Of a stretch of DNA of 64,000 nt, positions 35,848 to 48,449 are shown one piece after another. Origin of the DNA: Pyrrhoderma lamaoense (taxonomy: Eukaryota > Basidiomycota > Agaricomycetes > Hymenochaetales > Hymenochaetaceae); NCBI GenBank assembly GCA_002794735.1, contig NBAZ01000004.1:372001-436000 (forward strand), given 5' to 3'. Position 1 is the stretch's first letter. Every line of letters starts with the position of its first letter. Both the position numbers and the translations under genes were made by a program. Below the pieces are notes generated by a model. The model was not told the origin of the DNA. It did not search any database and saw only the letters and a list, made by a program, of their open reading frames with translations.

Positions 35848-37582
35848 ATGGTTGCAGAGTCAATCAATATTTCTGCAATGGCTGATCTACCTATATTGAA
35901 GCCACTTCCTGCGGCTAAGGAGATACCGACAACTATCCGCGACAGTGCAAGGGGATGGTATGTTCTTCTTCTCAGATAATTAATTTTTTATATTCGAGTG
36001 TTTCTTGCTAATAATATCTAGGTGTGCAGCTGGGGAGAAGAACAGTAAAGTGAGTGAGGAGAGACTGCTGAGGTACTGTGGTTATTATACATCACCTTCG
36101 GAACATTCACATTAATGAACTTATGTCTCTCTCTCAACAGGATGCTCCCTTCTTCCAGTCAGAAACCTGGCCTCGAGCAAACAATGATTTACCTGTTATT
36201 GGCACATCTTCACAAGTGACACTATCTACTCCTAAACGATTTCTAAACATGTTCTCTATTACGCCAACTAATGCTTCTGCTTCTCCAACTGCAACTCCTG
36301 TGGTTATGTTACATGGTTTCGGTGCAGGTATGCATGCAACACCTCTTTATTGCGTACATAGTGCGCTGCTGTGTATAGTTTATGTAAAACTGAACAAAAT
36401 AATTAATGTTACCCATTAAATATAGGTCTTGGCTTCTACTTCCGCAACTATCCAGTTCTTGGGAGATGGGTATCAGAGACAAATACACCAGTTCACTCGT
36501 TAGACTGGCTGGGCATGGGTCGCTCTGCACGTGTACCGTTCGTTGTCAAAGCTAAGCGGGATGATGTACACGGACGAGTCTCGCAAGCAGAGAACTTCTT
36601 CTTGGATGCGTTGGAAGAATGGCGCATAAAGCAGGGATTGGAACGTATGACTCTAGTCGGACATTCTCTCGGGGCATACCTCGCTACAGCATACGCTCTA
36701 CGCCACCCAGAACGAGTGAAGAAATTGGTACTGCTAAGCCCTGCAGGTGTACTTGGCGAACCAGACTCTGAACAGCCTAGTCGGGAGTTGACAGACGACC
36801 GCAGAAGTTTAACGCGGGGATCAGACGACCCAGTAGATGAAAGGAGATCAATGGAACAACGTGTAAAAGCAGCCCATGACGAACAGAGGGACAAGAAGGA
36901 GAAAGAACCCGTGATGAGAAGGGTGTTCACTCATCTTTGGGAAGAAGGCTGGAGTCCATTTCAACTGATACGTAGTATGACTATTTTTGGACCGATGCTT
37001 GTTGGCAAGGTAAAAATCTATTTCCATCACAGTCTTTATGTCCTGCTCTGAAGAGAAATTTGGTATTGAATTGTTGTGCATATAGTATTCTTCTCGCCGA
37101 TTCTCAGGCTTATCAGATGAAGAAACTAGAAATATACACGACTACATCCTCAATATCACACTCGCAAAGGTTCAGGAGAATATTGCATATCGCATATTCT
37201 TGCTCCCTTTGCCCACGCTCGTATGCCTCTCGTAGACCGCGTTTCGGCTCTGAAGATGCCTGTTACTTTTGTTTGTGCGTATTGTTTCTCTGGTTTATTC
37301 AATGTTGCTCTAGAACTAACAATATCTTTCTGCTTTTTCCAGACGGAGAACACGATTGGATGGACCCCTTAGGCGGCATGAAGTCACTTGAAAAGCTTCG
37401 TGAAGCCGGAAACAACTCAAGCAAGATGGTTGTAGTACCTAATGCCGGACATCACGGTTAGCTCAATCTCTTCAATCTCTTAATTTGTATCTATTGGTAC
37501 TGATTAGAGCTATCTACCAGTATACCTGGACAACGTAGAATATGTGAACAACTTATTACTTAATGAACTTTCTTTCGAATAG
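35848..37582 (+). CDS. Alpha/beta hydrolase, CGI-58/ABHD5-Cld1 family
   Basis: Related to Cld1/Ict1 and ABHD4/5, which act on phospholipids such as cardiolipin or as acyltransferases. ATG 35848 gives MVAESINISAMADLPILKPL; two short introns follow, then FFQSETWPRANNDLP and PVVMLHGFGAG (oxyanion block). After an intron at about 36327-36425 come LGFYFRNYPVLGRWV, HSLDWLGMGRSARV, and the nucleophile elbow VGHSLGAYLATAYALRHPE with Ser in GHSLG. Later exons give NITLAKGSGEYCISHILAPF, DGEHDWMDPLGGM (acid) and VVVPNAGHH (His), then VYLDNVEYVNNLLLNELSFE. The C-terminal His-to-Asp spacing recalls the HxxxxD motif of CGI-58. It has about seven exons. The splice before VYLDN is off by one base as written, possibly an indel. 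Confidence 0.88.
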
Positions 37583-39083
37583 ACAAGAGCTAGATGGACA
37601 CTTCACATTTTCGATATTTCTTGCATTTGCAAAAGGATAGCTGTATCTTTTATATTATTCTATTGGCAGAGCATCAGTATTACTAGTTGTATCTTATGTC
37701 GTTTTACTTCTTGAGTAGATTTAGAGCCGTATCCTCTCTTGTTTTTTAGACTTTTAATAATAATACTTAAACTTCAGTTACATAATTGTTTTAGTGTTTC
37801 AGTGCCCCAAAACTCCAATGCTCCGATGCGCAGTTCAACGAACAATTGAAAGAGACTGAGACTCGATAACCAAATTCAAGGGTTTCCTCAAACAGCTTAG
37901 TATAACTTTTATACATTGTTGTGATTCACTTTTCCCCCAGCTATTGTCTTAAACAAGCTTCTGCACTAGTACTCTTATAACGTCCGATGAGATAAGGTGT
38001 GTGTGCAAGTCAGTGTATACAAAGAGTGTAGGGAATAAGTGTACAAGGAAGTAATTGGAAAAAATAAAACTTTGAATGAATTGGGAAGCGAATAAAATTA
38101 GGGGTGTGCGGAGGGATGAAAAAGCAACTAATTACTGGAAACCAAGAAGGGGAGGTGAGAATTATACATATGTATATACCAGATATGCGAAGTGGGAGAG
38201 AAGTTGGGAAAGTATATAACAATAAAAAATCAGTTGTTTATCTGCTCAAAGTAAACAAGAAATAATTAGACTATCAGTAAGTTTGGTTTTTTTTAGACTT
38301 TAGTTTGAGTGGGGGAAGGGTGGACTTACGACGAAAGCCACCGAGTTTGCATGATTACTTGGGAAAGCGAAAGAACAATGCGAGGTCTAACAACGGATGA
38401 GGAGCTTTTAAGAAAAACAATAACACCAAACAATTGCAAGGATATAGAAGAAGTGAAAAACAACTGAAATTCGGAAAGTAAGACCTGATTCCAGACGATA
38501 GGGGGGATATCAAACAAAGCAGATGTATGGGGAAAAGCAGAACAAGAGAAAGAAGGAGGAACAATGACTTTCTCCAAATCTCCACTTTCAAGGAGAAAGG
38601 GGGCCATCCTGCACGTAAACAATGTGGAGCCACTAAGCCAAACAAGCCAAAGGGAGGGCCTTCTCTTCGACATAATTCACTTCAAGCAAACGGAATAACA
38701 AGAACAATACTTTCAGCTTGAAAGAAAAAAAAGAACGTATATCAGTGGCTCCATAGGCCACACAAGAAAGTGTTGCAGGTGGTTGCAGATGTGCGATATG
38801 GAAAAAATCATGAAATGTGCAATGAGGTGAAGATACGAAAATAAAGGTATTGACATTGTTTGTATCATACAGGGTATCCTTAACGTCCGGATTCAAAACT
38901 TTAGCTTGGTACTACTTCAAAGGGGTTTTGGTCTACTTCGTGCATTGAAAAAATGAAAGTCGTTTATCCACACCCTCATATCTCTTTGCAAAAAAGATCA
39001 CAGATGAATCGTTGCTTCCTGTTCCGTATCATGCCTTCACAAACGTGCCAAACCCCCTTCCAACACGAAAAAGTCTATTAAAA
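37583..39083. other. 1.5 kb gene-free region, purine-rich on plus strand
   Basis: Lies between the 3' ends of the hydrolase (plus) and the Mid2-like gene (minus). About 38000-38700 is purine-rich on plus, so C/T-rich on the strand of the Mid2-like gene, and is probably its 3'UTR. Open frames at 38222-38010 and 38673-38326 (minus) are low-complexity and not credible. Confidence 0.45.
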
Positions 39084-40494
39084 TCAAGCGTTTGCAACCG
39101 TAAGATTGCGTGGACCTGAGGCTTGTTGTCCAGGACCAGTAGCAAACGCGTAATCACCATATGCGTCACTCCCGCTCGAATTACGAACTTGCGAAGCGGG
39201 TTGCCCATACGTCGTGGCCTGTGCTGGTGCAGCACCCCAGCCTGAGTTCTGCACAGGGGCAGCAGATGGCGCACGAGGTATCGGCTGTTGATGTTGTTGG
39301 GGCATGTAAGCAGCTGGCTGGTGATACGCAGCAGGCTGTTGGTATGCAGTTCCGCCATAACCATTATTAACGCCATAGGTAGGGGCATACTGACCATACC
39401 CGCCGGGTTGTGACATCGCGTGTACTTGGTGACTTGTTCCTTCACTGAGTCTATTGCGTTGATGTCCGTTAACGAGGGCCTCGGCACTGCCTGAACCTGA
39501 GCCTGAGCTCCGGCCAGATCCTGACCTATGGAGCTTGTCATCCGTATAGCCACCAGCATTAGGCGGTATGTCATCGAAGGCCTCTGCAGCCCGCTCAAGG
39601 CGGTTCTTGCGAGATCGACGAACGAACCATGTCGAAGCAATCACAAGAAGAACAAGCCCTACCAAGCCTACGAGCGCAAATATGGTACCCGAGAGCGGTT
39701 TATTTTGCAAAAACGATTTCGTCGTAGCAGACGCAGTAGACTCGGGAGCAGCACTACTAGTCGAAGAAGGTTGTAAAGTCTCAATGATCGTACTGACTTG
39801 ATTGTTTGCGCCGGTGCTTAGAATAGTAGTCTCGGCCTGCGAGACTTGCTGAGGTTCTGAGGTTGAAGTGGGGATGTCTGATGTGCTTACAACTGATGAA
39901 GTGGTGGAAGTCGAAGTCGAAGTCGATGAAGAAGTAGTAGTTGACGAAGAGGTCGAACTTGTTGACGTGCTAGACGTAGAAGTAGTAGAAGTTGAAGAAA
40001 TTGTCGAAGTAGAAGAAGAAGAACTAAGTGAACGGTTGGAACTCGGACGAGGTTGAGAGTTTAAACAGACGCTTACCTTGAGGAGGTAGTTGACGACGAT
40101 GTGGTCGGGTTGAGAGCACCACCGATCGCACTTGTCGCGTCCCGAGTGCGCTAGTCAAGCCACCGAGCAAACCACCATTACCAGTGCTTGTACTGGTAGC
40201 AGTCGCAGCCGTGTCTGTAGCCGATGCAGCCGTGGACGTTGAAGTACCGTCATCCCTGCTTGAATAAATAGATTAGACAAGAAAAATTGAGCTCACTATT
40301 AAAAGAATGGAGAAACAGATGCGGTAAATCACTCACCCCAACACTATATTCACAAAGAAGCAGATACAGCACAAAAACGATTTAAAATAAAATTAGTCAC
40401 ATAGCATACTTTGCTCAGAAATGGAGTAGAACGCACAGCCGCCCAAGAGAGCCCGCCTCTGGAAAGCAAGTCGGTGGTAGTAGTTTGGAGCCAT
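39084..40494 (-). CDS. Mid2-like single-pass membrane protein with Ser/Thr-rich ectodomain
   Basis: A long Ser/Thr tract (about 40050-39790) precedes a hydrophobic helix, GTIFALVGLVGLVLLVIAST, and the stop-transfer sequence WFVRRSRKNRLERAA. The cytoplasmic tail contains Gly/Ser repeats (GSGRSSGSGSGS) then Gln/Pro/Tyr-rich sequence (AAYHQPAAYMPQQHQQP) and ends NLTVANA. This is the plan of fungal Mid2/Wsc-like wall sensors and related proteins in which a glycosylated rod reports wall stress. An upstream exon encodes DGTSTSTAASATDTAATATS. The start at ATG 40494 (MAPNYYHRLAF) is tentative: no clear signal peptide is visible there, and a slip would give TTTTDLLSRGG instead. Introns at about 40430-40270 and 40074 are short and poorly defined. 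Confidence 0.68.
39895..40025. repeat. Imperfect GAA/GTCGAA repeat coding the Ser/Thr rod
   Basis: Degenerate hexamers of the GAAGTN/GTCGAA type. On the minus strand they encode runs of Ser and Thr in the Mid2-like ectodomain; on the plus strand they produce a false acidic Val/Glu open frame. Confidence 0.7.
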
Positions 40495-41130
40495 TTGAAA
40501 GGGAATGAAATGGCACACTTGGAAGGTTAGTAAACCGGGTGAGTTTTTGGGGTCAAAAGAGTGGCGGAGTTGTCTTTAAGGAGATAGAATATTGAGAGAT
40601 GATGAGGATAGAAAGGAAAGGGATGAAGGAGAGAAGGAGAGAGGAAACGGATGGAGGATGAAGCGAGTAAAACAGAGAGGCAGTCGGTCGGGCACTTGCT
40701 CGCTTAAGAGAATTACTCCACAAAAAAAACATCAAAACACCTCGCTTTTCTTGCTCCTTTTGTTGCCGTCTGGGTTATTCTTCCATCATAAATGGTAGTT
40801 TGGGGCTTATCCGCTTACCAAATACTCAGTCGCATAGCCGTATAAATGCGTGGAGAACGTATCTTCCCGACTTGAACCAATTGCTATAGCACCCACTCAG
40901 AGAGACGGTGGGGCACGTGGTCGCCAAGCCACAATTAGAGTTTTCACTCGTCTTTACATTGCTTCCATACCCGTTACAATAGCCCTGCCTAACGACAAGT
41001 ACAACTATCTACTGCTTCATTATAATACACCCTTCTCTTCTCTACAGCCTGTCTTCCCCGTTTCCCAGCATTTGTGTTCCCCGGCGACATTAATCCTTCT
41101 CGATCTGATTCTCACTCTCAAGTTTATCAT
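40495..41130. other. Intergenic region, Mid2-like promoter
   Basis: Upstream DNA of the Mid2-like gene and 3' flank of the transporter gene, both on minus. No conserved frame was seen. Confidence 0.45.
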
Positions 41131-43434
41131 CTACATCAGCTCTATACGACCCGTCTTGTTTTCTCGCTTTTCTCGTCTCTCCAAGTACCATACTAGTGCT
41201 GTTACTCCAAGAGTGGCGATACTAGTACAGATCATTGCGATCATGCCCTTGCGAAAACGCGGTGCATCAGAAGCAACATAAAACAGAAGCGGCCACCATG
41301 CATTGATAACATTATTCCACATGCTGCGGGGAAGTACAATGTAAAACCAAACGGGTTAACGACAAAAAGGATTACAGCTGAGACAGTGAAATCTCAGTTA
41401 ATTAAGAAGCTTACTTCATTGATGCAAGAACAACAGCTCTTTCCTGGTGATCATCAGCGCAGATCTGATTTGCCCATCTGTAAGAGCGGGCAGGTATTAT
41501 ATCAGTATCATATTACAATCCAAACTATAAAATTAGAGATAAGTGATTTATAACCACAATCAACTCACGCGAAAGTGGTTGCTTGGCCAGCATAAGATGC
41601 ACCCGACAAATCTACGGCAACAATTAAGGTCAATAACTCCGGTAATTAGACTATTGGCATCTTTCGCGATACATAATGCTGAATTACATCACTTACAATA
41701 TGCGAAGAACTTCGCCGCAGTAGGCGTGCTCCAAATCAGTATGATAATGCTTGATATGATACAGGCTATTGACATGTAAACTAACACAGGCCATCGTGCT
41801 CGAGTATAGTCCGTCCATGTTGCACAAACTAAAGTAGATGCAATAGCGAATGCAGTCAAGCCCGACGGGTAGAAGTCTATTGTCACGGAATTGAGTCGAT
41901 AAAAATGACAGAGCGAGTCTAAATTGCATTACCGATCTGTTCAACTGTGTATCCACCAATGGCTTTTAGCCATTGACCCATCAAATTATTTGAACCGAAG
42001 CTCTCAGTCTCCCCCGAGATTGCAAATAACAAACTACATCCGTACCACCTCCACCGACCCAAGACTCTTCGCGCGAGATCCCAAGTCAACTTTCCTTTTT
42101 TCGTATCAATTTCAGCATCCGGAGTTGCCTCGAGTCGAGAAGATGCCAGAAGACGTTCCTAAATATGGCTTTCAGCTATGCTAATTTAGTGTGGAATGAA
42201 ATATCCTACTTGCTCAGAAATGTAGAATACGTCGGTTGTGGCTGGTACATTTGGAAACACAATGAATCCATAAAGTGCGATTGGTAATGTGATTATGCCA
42301 TCTATTATGAACCTGTAGCCACGATTATTGTTTAGTATGAGAGAATATTCATTGATTCTCACAGCCATCTCCACCCGCTCCTCCCGGCGTGTCCATTGAG
42401 ATTTCTGAATCCGCTTAGTCTCATTCATCTGTTACGCAAAGAACACGGCCAAGACATACTTGTAGATAGCACCCTGTAATATTCCAGAGAACCTAGGACA
42501 CGATAAGCTGATGCTGCGAATTCAGGTAAAAGTTATTGGCGTACAATGTTCCCGCTAGACCAGAGCTTGTGAATATCCCGGAGCGTTTCCCTAGCTCTGC
42601 AGGTTTGTACCAGCTAATGAATCTTAGTGTATTAAGTTCAAGAACCAAGGTGAGGCTAACTTACGAGCCAAGAACATAATGTGTTCCAACAAACGTCGAG
42701 GATTCCGCAATTCCTTGTAGAAATCTTATGGCCCATATCTTTTAATTACATTAATTTAGACCTCTGAGGGGAAACACAAGAGACATTTACCTGTTGAACA
42801 TTCTTCGCAGCACTCGTACTACCAAGGGTCAATCATTGGTAATGTAAATGTACAAATATCAACAATACACATACCAAAATGTTAGAACACCCCAAACAAT
42901 TTGCATTGCTGGAAACCATATACGAGGTTGTACCACTTGTAGCATTAAGTTATCTAGCCTAATCGTCAACGATTTCATCCGAGAGCTGATAGTCGATCAG
43001 TCTTACTAGGAATCATTCCAACAATGTAACCACATGTAAATATTGTGTTTATTTTCTGCATCATACTCAGTAGATGCACACAAGTTTGTAGAATATAAAT
43101 TCACATTAAAGTCATTTCCTTGCATGTTTAATTCCTCCTTCATTCCGGACACATACGCATTTGATACATTTGATCTATCAAGGTCTTTAGACATTATGAG
43201 TCAAATTCACGGTCTAGTGTATAACGTCAAAGCTTCCGCACTAACAATTTGTGAAATACTATTTCCATAAATAAGTGAATAAACATATTTTCTAGGCATG
43301 CGACACACCATAAGACAGCAATACGATAATATGAACCAGTCTATTTTGAATAACAAGTTCCGCTCTTCTCTACTCGTTGGAATTTCCCCCCAAACAAAGT
43401 GCCGTATTCGGCGAAGTGTGTTTCTCATTGTCAT
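41131..43434 (-). CDS. MFS vitamin-type transporter, Liz1/Vht1/Fen2 family
   Basis: Proton symporters of this anion:cation symporter group import pantothenate (Fen2/Liz1) or biotin (Vht1) across the plasma membrane. ATG 43434 opens MTMRNTLRRIRHFVWGEIP. Exons give LLFKIDWFILSYCCLM, NAYVSGMKEELNMQGNDFN, INTIFTCGYIVGMIPS, NLMLQVVQPRIWFPAMQIVW, FLQGIAESSTFVGTHYVLGS, WYKPAELGKRSGIF, a loop with QWTRREERVEMAV, PTAAKFFAYC, SGASYAGQATTFAWANQICA and MWNNVINAWWPLLFYVASDA, then a cytoplasmic tail ending GRIELM. The GASYAGQ and NVINAWWPL blocks are typical of Vht1/Liz1. It is heavily split (about ten introns of roughly 50-80 nt), and exact splice points and slips were not all resolved. Substrate cannot be decided. 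Confidence 0.83.
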
Positions 43435-43763
43435 TTTATCAGCTATACCTATAGAAAAAAGCGGCGAAGAAGTCAAAGCAGAGAGAAGCAGCAGAAGTCT
43501 AAAAGAGGCCGATTAGAAAGAAGTGTTTAGGTGGGGCGATAAGGTGGCCAGTCTATTGTTGGGGACTAAGCATTTTCTAGTTGAGGAGCCAGTCATGAGT
43601 GAATTAATTTATTCGATGATTATGCATGTCGTCCGATCAAGTCTGAGCGGACTATTTGTCGGTACTAGCCGCGCCCGCGTGTCGCTCGATTAGAAAAAGC
43701 ATGTGCTTTATTCAAACGAGTTATCCATAAACACGCTCGATCATAGTCGGTAACATTAAGTTC
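43435..43763. promoter_or_regulatory. Divergent promoter, MFS transporter and PEX14
   Basis: About 330 bp between divergent starts. No TATA box or known operator was recognised. Confidence 0.45.
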
Positions 43764-45144
43764 ATGGCTGACAGTGACGACGGCGCTGAAAGCGCCAACA
43801 GCGTACAGGCTCCATCCGAGCCCGTATCGGGGTCGCAAAACGATAGTGTCTCTATCAGCTCAGAGTCCTCAGCCTCAGCTAATAGTCGGGTAGCACTCAT
43901 GGAACATGCACGTAACTTCCTCAACTCCCCTCGTATCATGCATGAAGACCTTGATTCAAAACGCCGGTTTTTATCTGAAAAAGGTCTTAGTAGCGGGGAG
44001 ATAGAAAGACTCCTACAAGAACTAGTAAGGACCTACAATCATGATGTAGCTGTGAAAAAATGGCTTAGTATCTATTGCACTTGTAGCCTCCTCAGCTACC
44101 AGCCGTCCCTCCTAGAACATACCCTCAACCTCCTCCATCAAATCTTCCCTATCTACTCATGGGATTATTCAAAGCCTTATCTTGGGTAACAGGAGGCTCT
44201 GTTGTCTTAGTCCTTCTTTACTACGTATGTCCTTAATTTCTTTTCATCCGAGCTTTAGGCTTAAACTAGCAATATCAATTTGATACTCCATGACAGCGTT
44301 TCCTTTTACCCCGGCTTACTCGCTCTGCCTTGGCTCGTCGCTCGCTAAAAGAGCATCAAATATCCCTCCTCAAACGGCTAAACACTTCTCTAGCCTCACT
44401 CAAGTCTACACAGAAAGAGACATTCTCCGTCTTACCTCCGCCACCCCCGTTTCGTGAGCCGTCAGAATACGCTGATGTTCACAGTCTCAAGAAGCTAGAA
44501 TTGGATAAAGAATCTGCGATTACCATTCCTCCTTTCACCCTCTTACGGTGTACGATAGAAGGTCTGACGGAGGAAGGGAAGAGGTTGACAAAAGAAGAGT
44601 TATTTGCATTATTAGAGGAAAAGTTCCCTTGGCTTCGAAGCGAAGATGGGATGGAATATCAAGTACGTATATTCCAGTCTCTCAGGAGCTACTCAAACGC
44701 GATTTTGACATCAACTTTGATTATCAGACTACCTTATGGAAGACGCTAACTGAGAATACATGTTTCTCCGAGGTAGAGGAGGCTGGTAGACTTGTATGGG
44801 CTTACACACCCCTTCCGGCTCCCTCTCCAACACCTTTCGAAACGTCCCTTGACTCACTCAAGTCCACCGTATCTTCCGCATCTAATAGTAGCATCACGAA
44901 TGGTTCTATCGTCCGACATAGCATTTTCCAACGTACTTTAGAGTCTCTTGTGGATTTCACAGGGTACATCACCACACAGACGTATCAGCTTTCCGCGAGT
45001 AGCATGCGTATGCATGGCATAGGTCTCGGTCTCTCAGGGAATTCGACATTACAGAGCCCGCAGCAAGAGGATATCAGAAAGGAAATTCGTGCATTGAAGG
45101 GTCTTGTCTTAAATAGGTGTGGTCTCCCTTACAGCTTGCCATGA
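43764..45144 (+). CDS. PEX14: Peroxin 14, peroxisomal import docking protein
   Basis: Docks cargo-loaded Pex5/Pex7 at the peroxisome membrane. After an acidic/Ser N-terminus (MADSDDGAESANS) comes the three-helix Pex14 N-domain: SRVALMEHARNFLNSPRI, SKRRFLSEKGLSSGEIERLL, which binds the WxxxF motifs of Pex5. A Pro-rich link (TYPQPPPSN) and the hydrophobic segment ALSWVTGGSVVLVLLYY follow. After an intron (about 44224-44295) comes the coiled region RFLLPRLTRSALARRSLKEH, QISLLKRLNTSLASLKS. The C-terminal part includes PPPPPFREPSEYADV and a helical end, EDIRKEIRALKGLVLNR. A slip near 44040 separates the N-domain from the Pro-rich link, and one or more slips occur near 44665. Length of about 430 aa suits the family. 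Confidence 0.85.
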
Positions 45145-45789
45145 AAAATGAACGTTTATATCTGATTCTCTTCAAATACCCAAGGCGCACGTTTGCACCC
45201 GCATCATCCAGGCCTTCCTCACAGAGCTCACCTATTCAATCTCCATAAATAAACTTATGCACCTGTCTATATACCGCGTGTATTTGTATCAGGACAATAT
45301 TTATGTATGTTATCATCGACACCCCCACAACTTACACCATCTATTGAGATGAATACATTAAAGTACAATATGCAATTTATGCGTATATTATCACTATTGA
45401 ACAAAGTCCCAACTATACGTAACACTATAATAAAAAAGGTCCATACCGCATAAGTGAAGAAGTTGCTGATACAAAAATATGGAAGTCCAAATGAATAGTT
45501 CCAAAAAAATATTGTGCAATATGAAATGAGTAATGAATGTCAATCCTTTACGCCTGCGATGGAAAAGTAGTAACAAAACGTGATAAATGTTTGTAATGCC
45601 GAGTAGAGATCATTACTTCAAACGATTGTGCGGGTGAAAAAAGGAAAAAAGTTGTGAGTTGCCGTGCCAACATAGTTGATGAAGTAGTAGCGAGAAGAGA
45701 ACAATTAGGGAATAAAATATGTAAAATACAAGAAATCTGTAACATAGGAATCACTTTGACGATTTTCCGCATGTGGTGACTGTGATTCT
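45145..45789. other. Convergent intergenic region, PEX14 and KRE6
   Basis: AT-rich DNA holding the two 3'UTRs. The minus open frame overlapping 45796-45548 is a shadow over the KRE6 3' end. Confidence 0.5.
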
Positions 45790-48449
45790 TCAGCAATCGT
45801 CTATCAGGCTATTTTTGGGAAGGTTTGTCCATATTGTTCCCATGTTGTGAGATTAGGGTTCGAGTATGCTTCAATGTAGCTGAAGACGTTATCAGATATG
45901 TATCAGAATTTGTGTTCGAAATAGGGCTCACGTATTGATATAATCTTGCGTTGGGAAATCATCCGGATCACATCCAATGTTTTTTGAGCCTTTCTTCTGA
46001 TATACTCGCACGTAATCGATTAGCATTTTAGATGGAATGGTAGATCGTCGAGGTCAACTGTAGCGAAGTTAGTTGACATTCCAAAGTTCATAATGATATA
46101 CTGAAAAGCAAGATTTAGTCACTTCTTGACCTTTTAATGCGAGTAAGGATGGTCACTTACCATTGGCTCTTGTGAGACAGGCCTGGAACTAATGTTTACT
46201 CGACTGTCAGCAGCAAACCCGGCACCCATCGCAGTCCAAGCTACTTTGTTGTTTGAAATCCATGTGATATAAGAATCATCAAACCCAGGAAGGTATTCAA
46301 ATCCGTATACCGAAAAACATCCACCTTCTCCTGTATAGCAATCTTGATCAGTGTCCGTCACTACAGATGCCGCTTGTTCTATAAAACAGAGAAATCAAAT
46401 TAGTGCCGGAAGTTTAGTCTAACGAAGTAACGTACGGAGAGAACCACCAACATAGCTGTTCAAAGCAGATATACTATCGTTCGCAATGATCAAGTTATCA
46501 CTGGTGTTGAACCATTCGTATCTAACAAATAGATATGTTAAAAAGTATTGCGTGAGATAAATGCATTTCCTTGACGTACGCATAGTTAAAAGGTGCCCAT
46601 TGAGAACTCTGACTGACTTGCCCGACACCATCCGCTAATTGTGCCTCAAATATATCGATTTCTGGGGCAGCACGGCCTACATAAGTTCCGTCAGAATGCA
46701 TCGGTCCGGGATGGCTTTCCCCGGAGCAAGTGCACCGGGACAACCTCTGGCCGGGTAAATATGACAGAACTCCATCCACAGACGAATCCCCGTCAATAGT
46801 GGCAGCCTCAGGCCAGCCATCGATAGTTTGGTTTGCAACGGTTCCAACGTCACAGGAATCGTAAGTGTATGGCCACAACCCCTCTAAAGTAGCACCATAA
46901 CCCGCCCGGCCAAGATTTCCCATGGTCCATCTTTACGATGTAGAATGAGGTCAATAATTTAACAATTAATATATCAGAAAACTTGGTGTTGACTCACACA
47001 GCAGGCCAAAATCCACTATGGTACAAATTAGAACAGATGAAATAATAGTATTAATATGAAGCTTACGTGACATCTGTTACTCCCGGTAGAGAAACATTAA
47101 CCTCGATGTAACCACCGGTAAAACAAAATTTATTCCAAGACGAAACATGTCCACTCTGATAACTTAAATCGTGGGTGTCCTTTTTTGACATGGTGATTTG
47201 CAGATACTGTGTTTAAAATTGAATGAATGTCCTTTTTAGCATGGTCTGTTCATCCCGCTAAAAAAGAAGACTTACGCCATCAGCGGTTGTTACTGCTGCC
47301 GGATCGTACCTAATTCCTATCAATATCTAAAATATGCATGCCGCAATAGAAATATGTACCACTCCAAATCATTTGTTGACCAATAGTGCATGTCTACAGC
47401 CTCCCAATACGGATCGTCACCAGGATAAAAGGAGCGTCCATCCGTATTAAATTCATCGGAGAATACCAGCTCCATCTCAGTGGTACCATCGTACCAGCTT
47501 GTCTAAATTTAAATTTAGAAATATCACCTAAATTAGCCGTGGAGATTAAAGAAGGACACATTTTCCACAACGAACCTTTGTATACACGTCAGATGGAGTA
47601 TCCTCATCAATGAGACCATAATTGCCTATGTCCGGAATCTTGCTGGGGTGAGAAGAAAAATCGACACGATGTCTCCGCAGCAACTCACCTGTCCTGAAGC
47701 ATTAGTGCCACCGATATTAAAGCCACTCAACGTTGACAATTCATTTTTTGTGAAGTGTGATATAATAGGGTATCCAGCACTATTCGTGGCTCGTAAGAAA
47801 GATCACCAGGGATGAATATACTACTTACAACAGACCGAGTAACCCAGTGATCAAAATAACAAGACATCCAACATTTTCTAGACCTCGCCTAGTGACTACC
47901 AGCTTTTCTCCCTTCAATTTTGATCGAGGGTCTGGGTTGTGTAGATGATCATCATCCTCTACCAAGTCGGGTGAAAGGTTTGCACCCCATTGAGTTGGAT
48001 CAGCAGCAAACGAGTACTGTGTGATATTAAATGGCGGGTGGCATATAGGAGAATGTGTATAAATGCAACCGAACACCATGGTATAGCATATATGCGTACC
48101 TTGTCTGATACATGGCCCACAGAGTTTCGATTTCGGTCACCGTACCGACTTTCGGTCTGTGGTAACACCAATGAAATGATATGAGCATGCTGTGATACAG
48201 TGAGTACAGAAGTGGACGAACAAAATTTTGATTATCGAGGAGGGCAACATCACTGCCAGCTGAACGTCGAGTAGATGTGGAGCTCATCATGAAAGAAGAT
48301 GGGAGACTCTGGCCGTTCTGTGTGCTGAGAGTACTTGTAGGAGAGATTGGAGAGATATGGGCTGAGGAAGAGCTGGGAGTCGATGACACACCGAGCTGAG
48401 AGTCTGAAGTGACTCTGGGATTGTGAGCTAAACTAGGACGGATGTTCAT
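45790..48449 (-). CDS. KRE6: Beta-1,6-glucan synthesis protein, Kre6/Skn1 family (GH16-like)
   Basis: Type II membrane glycoprotein of the ER/Golgi required for beta-1,6-glucan in the wall. The start is taken at ATG 48449 ([17 protein letters not shown]), since frame upstream to 48566 has no ATG. A Ser-rich cytosolic tail is followed by the membrane anchor [15 protein letters not shown]. The lumenal Skn1 domain carries [40 protein letters not shown], the glucanase-like [13 protein letters not shown] with catalytic-type Glu residues, [10 protein letters not shown] and [10 protein letters not shown], then [16 protein letters not shown]. It ends PKNSLIDDC at 45790 if one base is restored near 45807; as written the frame stops at 45804. 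At least eight introns. KRE6 versus SKN1 cannot be separated. Confidence 0.92.

Noticed and set aside
38010..38673. Minus-strand frames resembling multi-pass membrane proteins
   Set aside because: Low-complexity frames in C/T-rich DNA downstream of the Mid2-like gene, with no conserved motif.
39868..40056. Plus-strand frame rich in Val and Glu
   Set aside because: Shadow of the Ser/Thr repeat coding region of the minus-strand Mid2-like gene.
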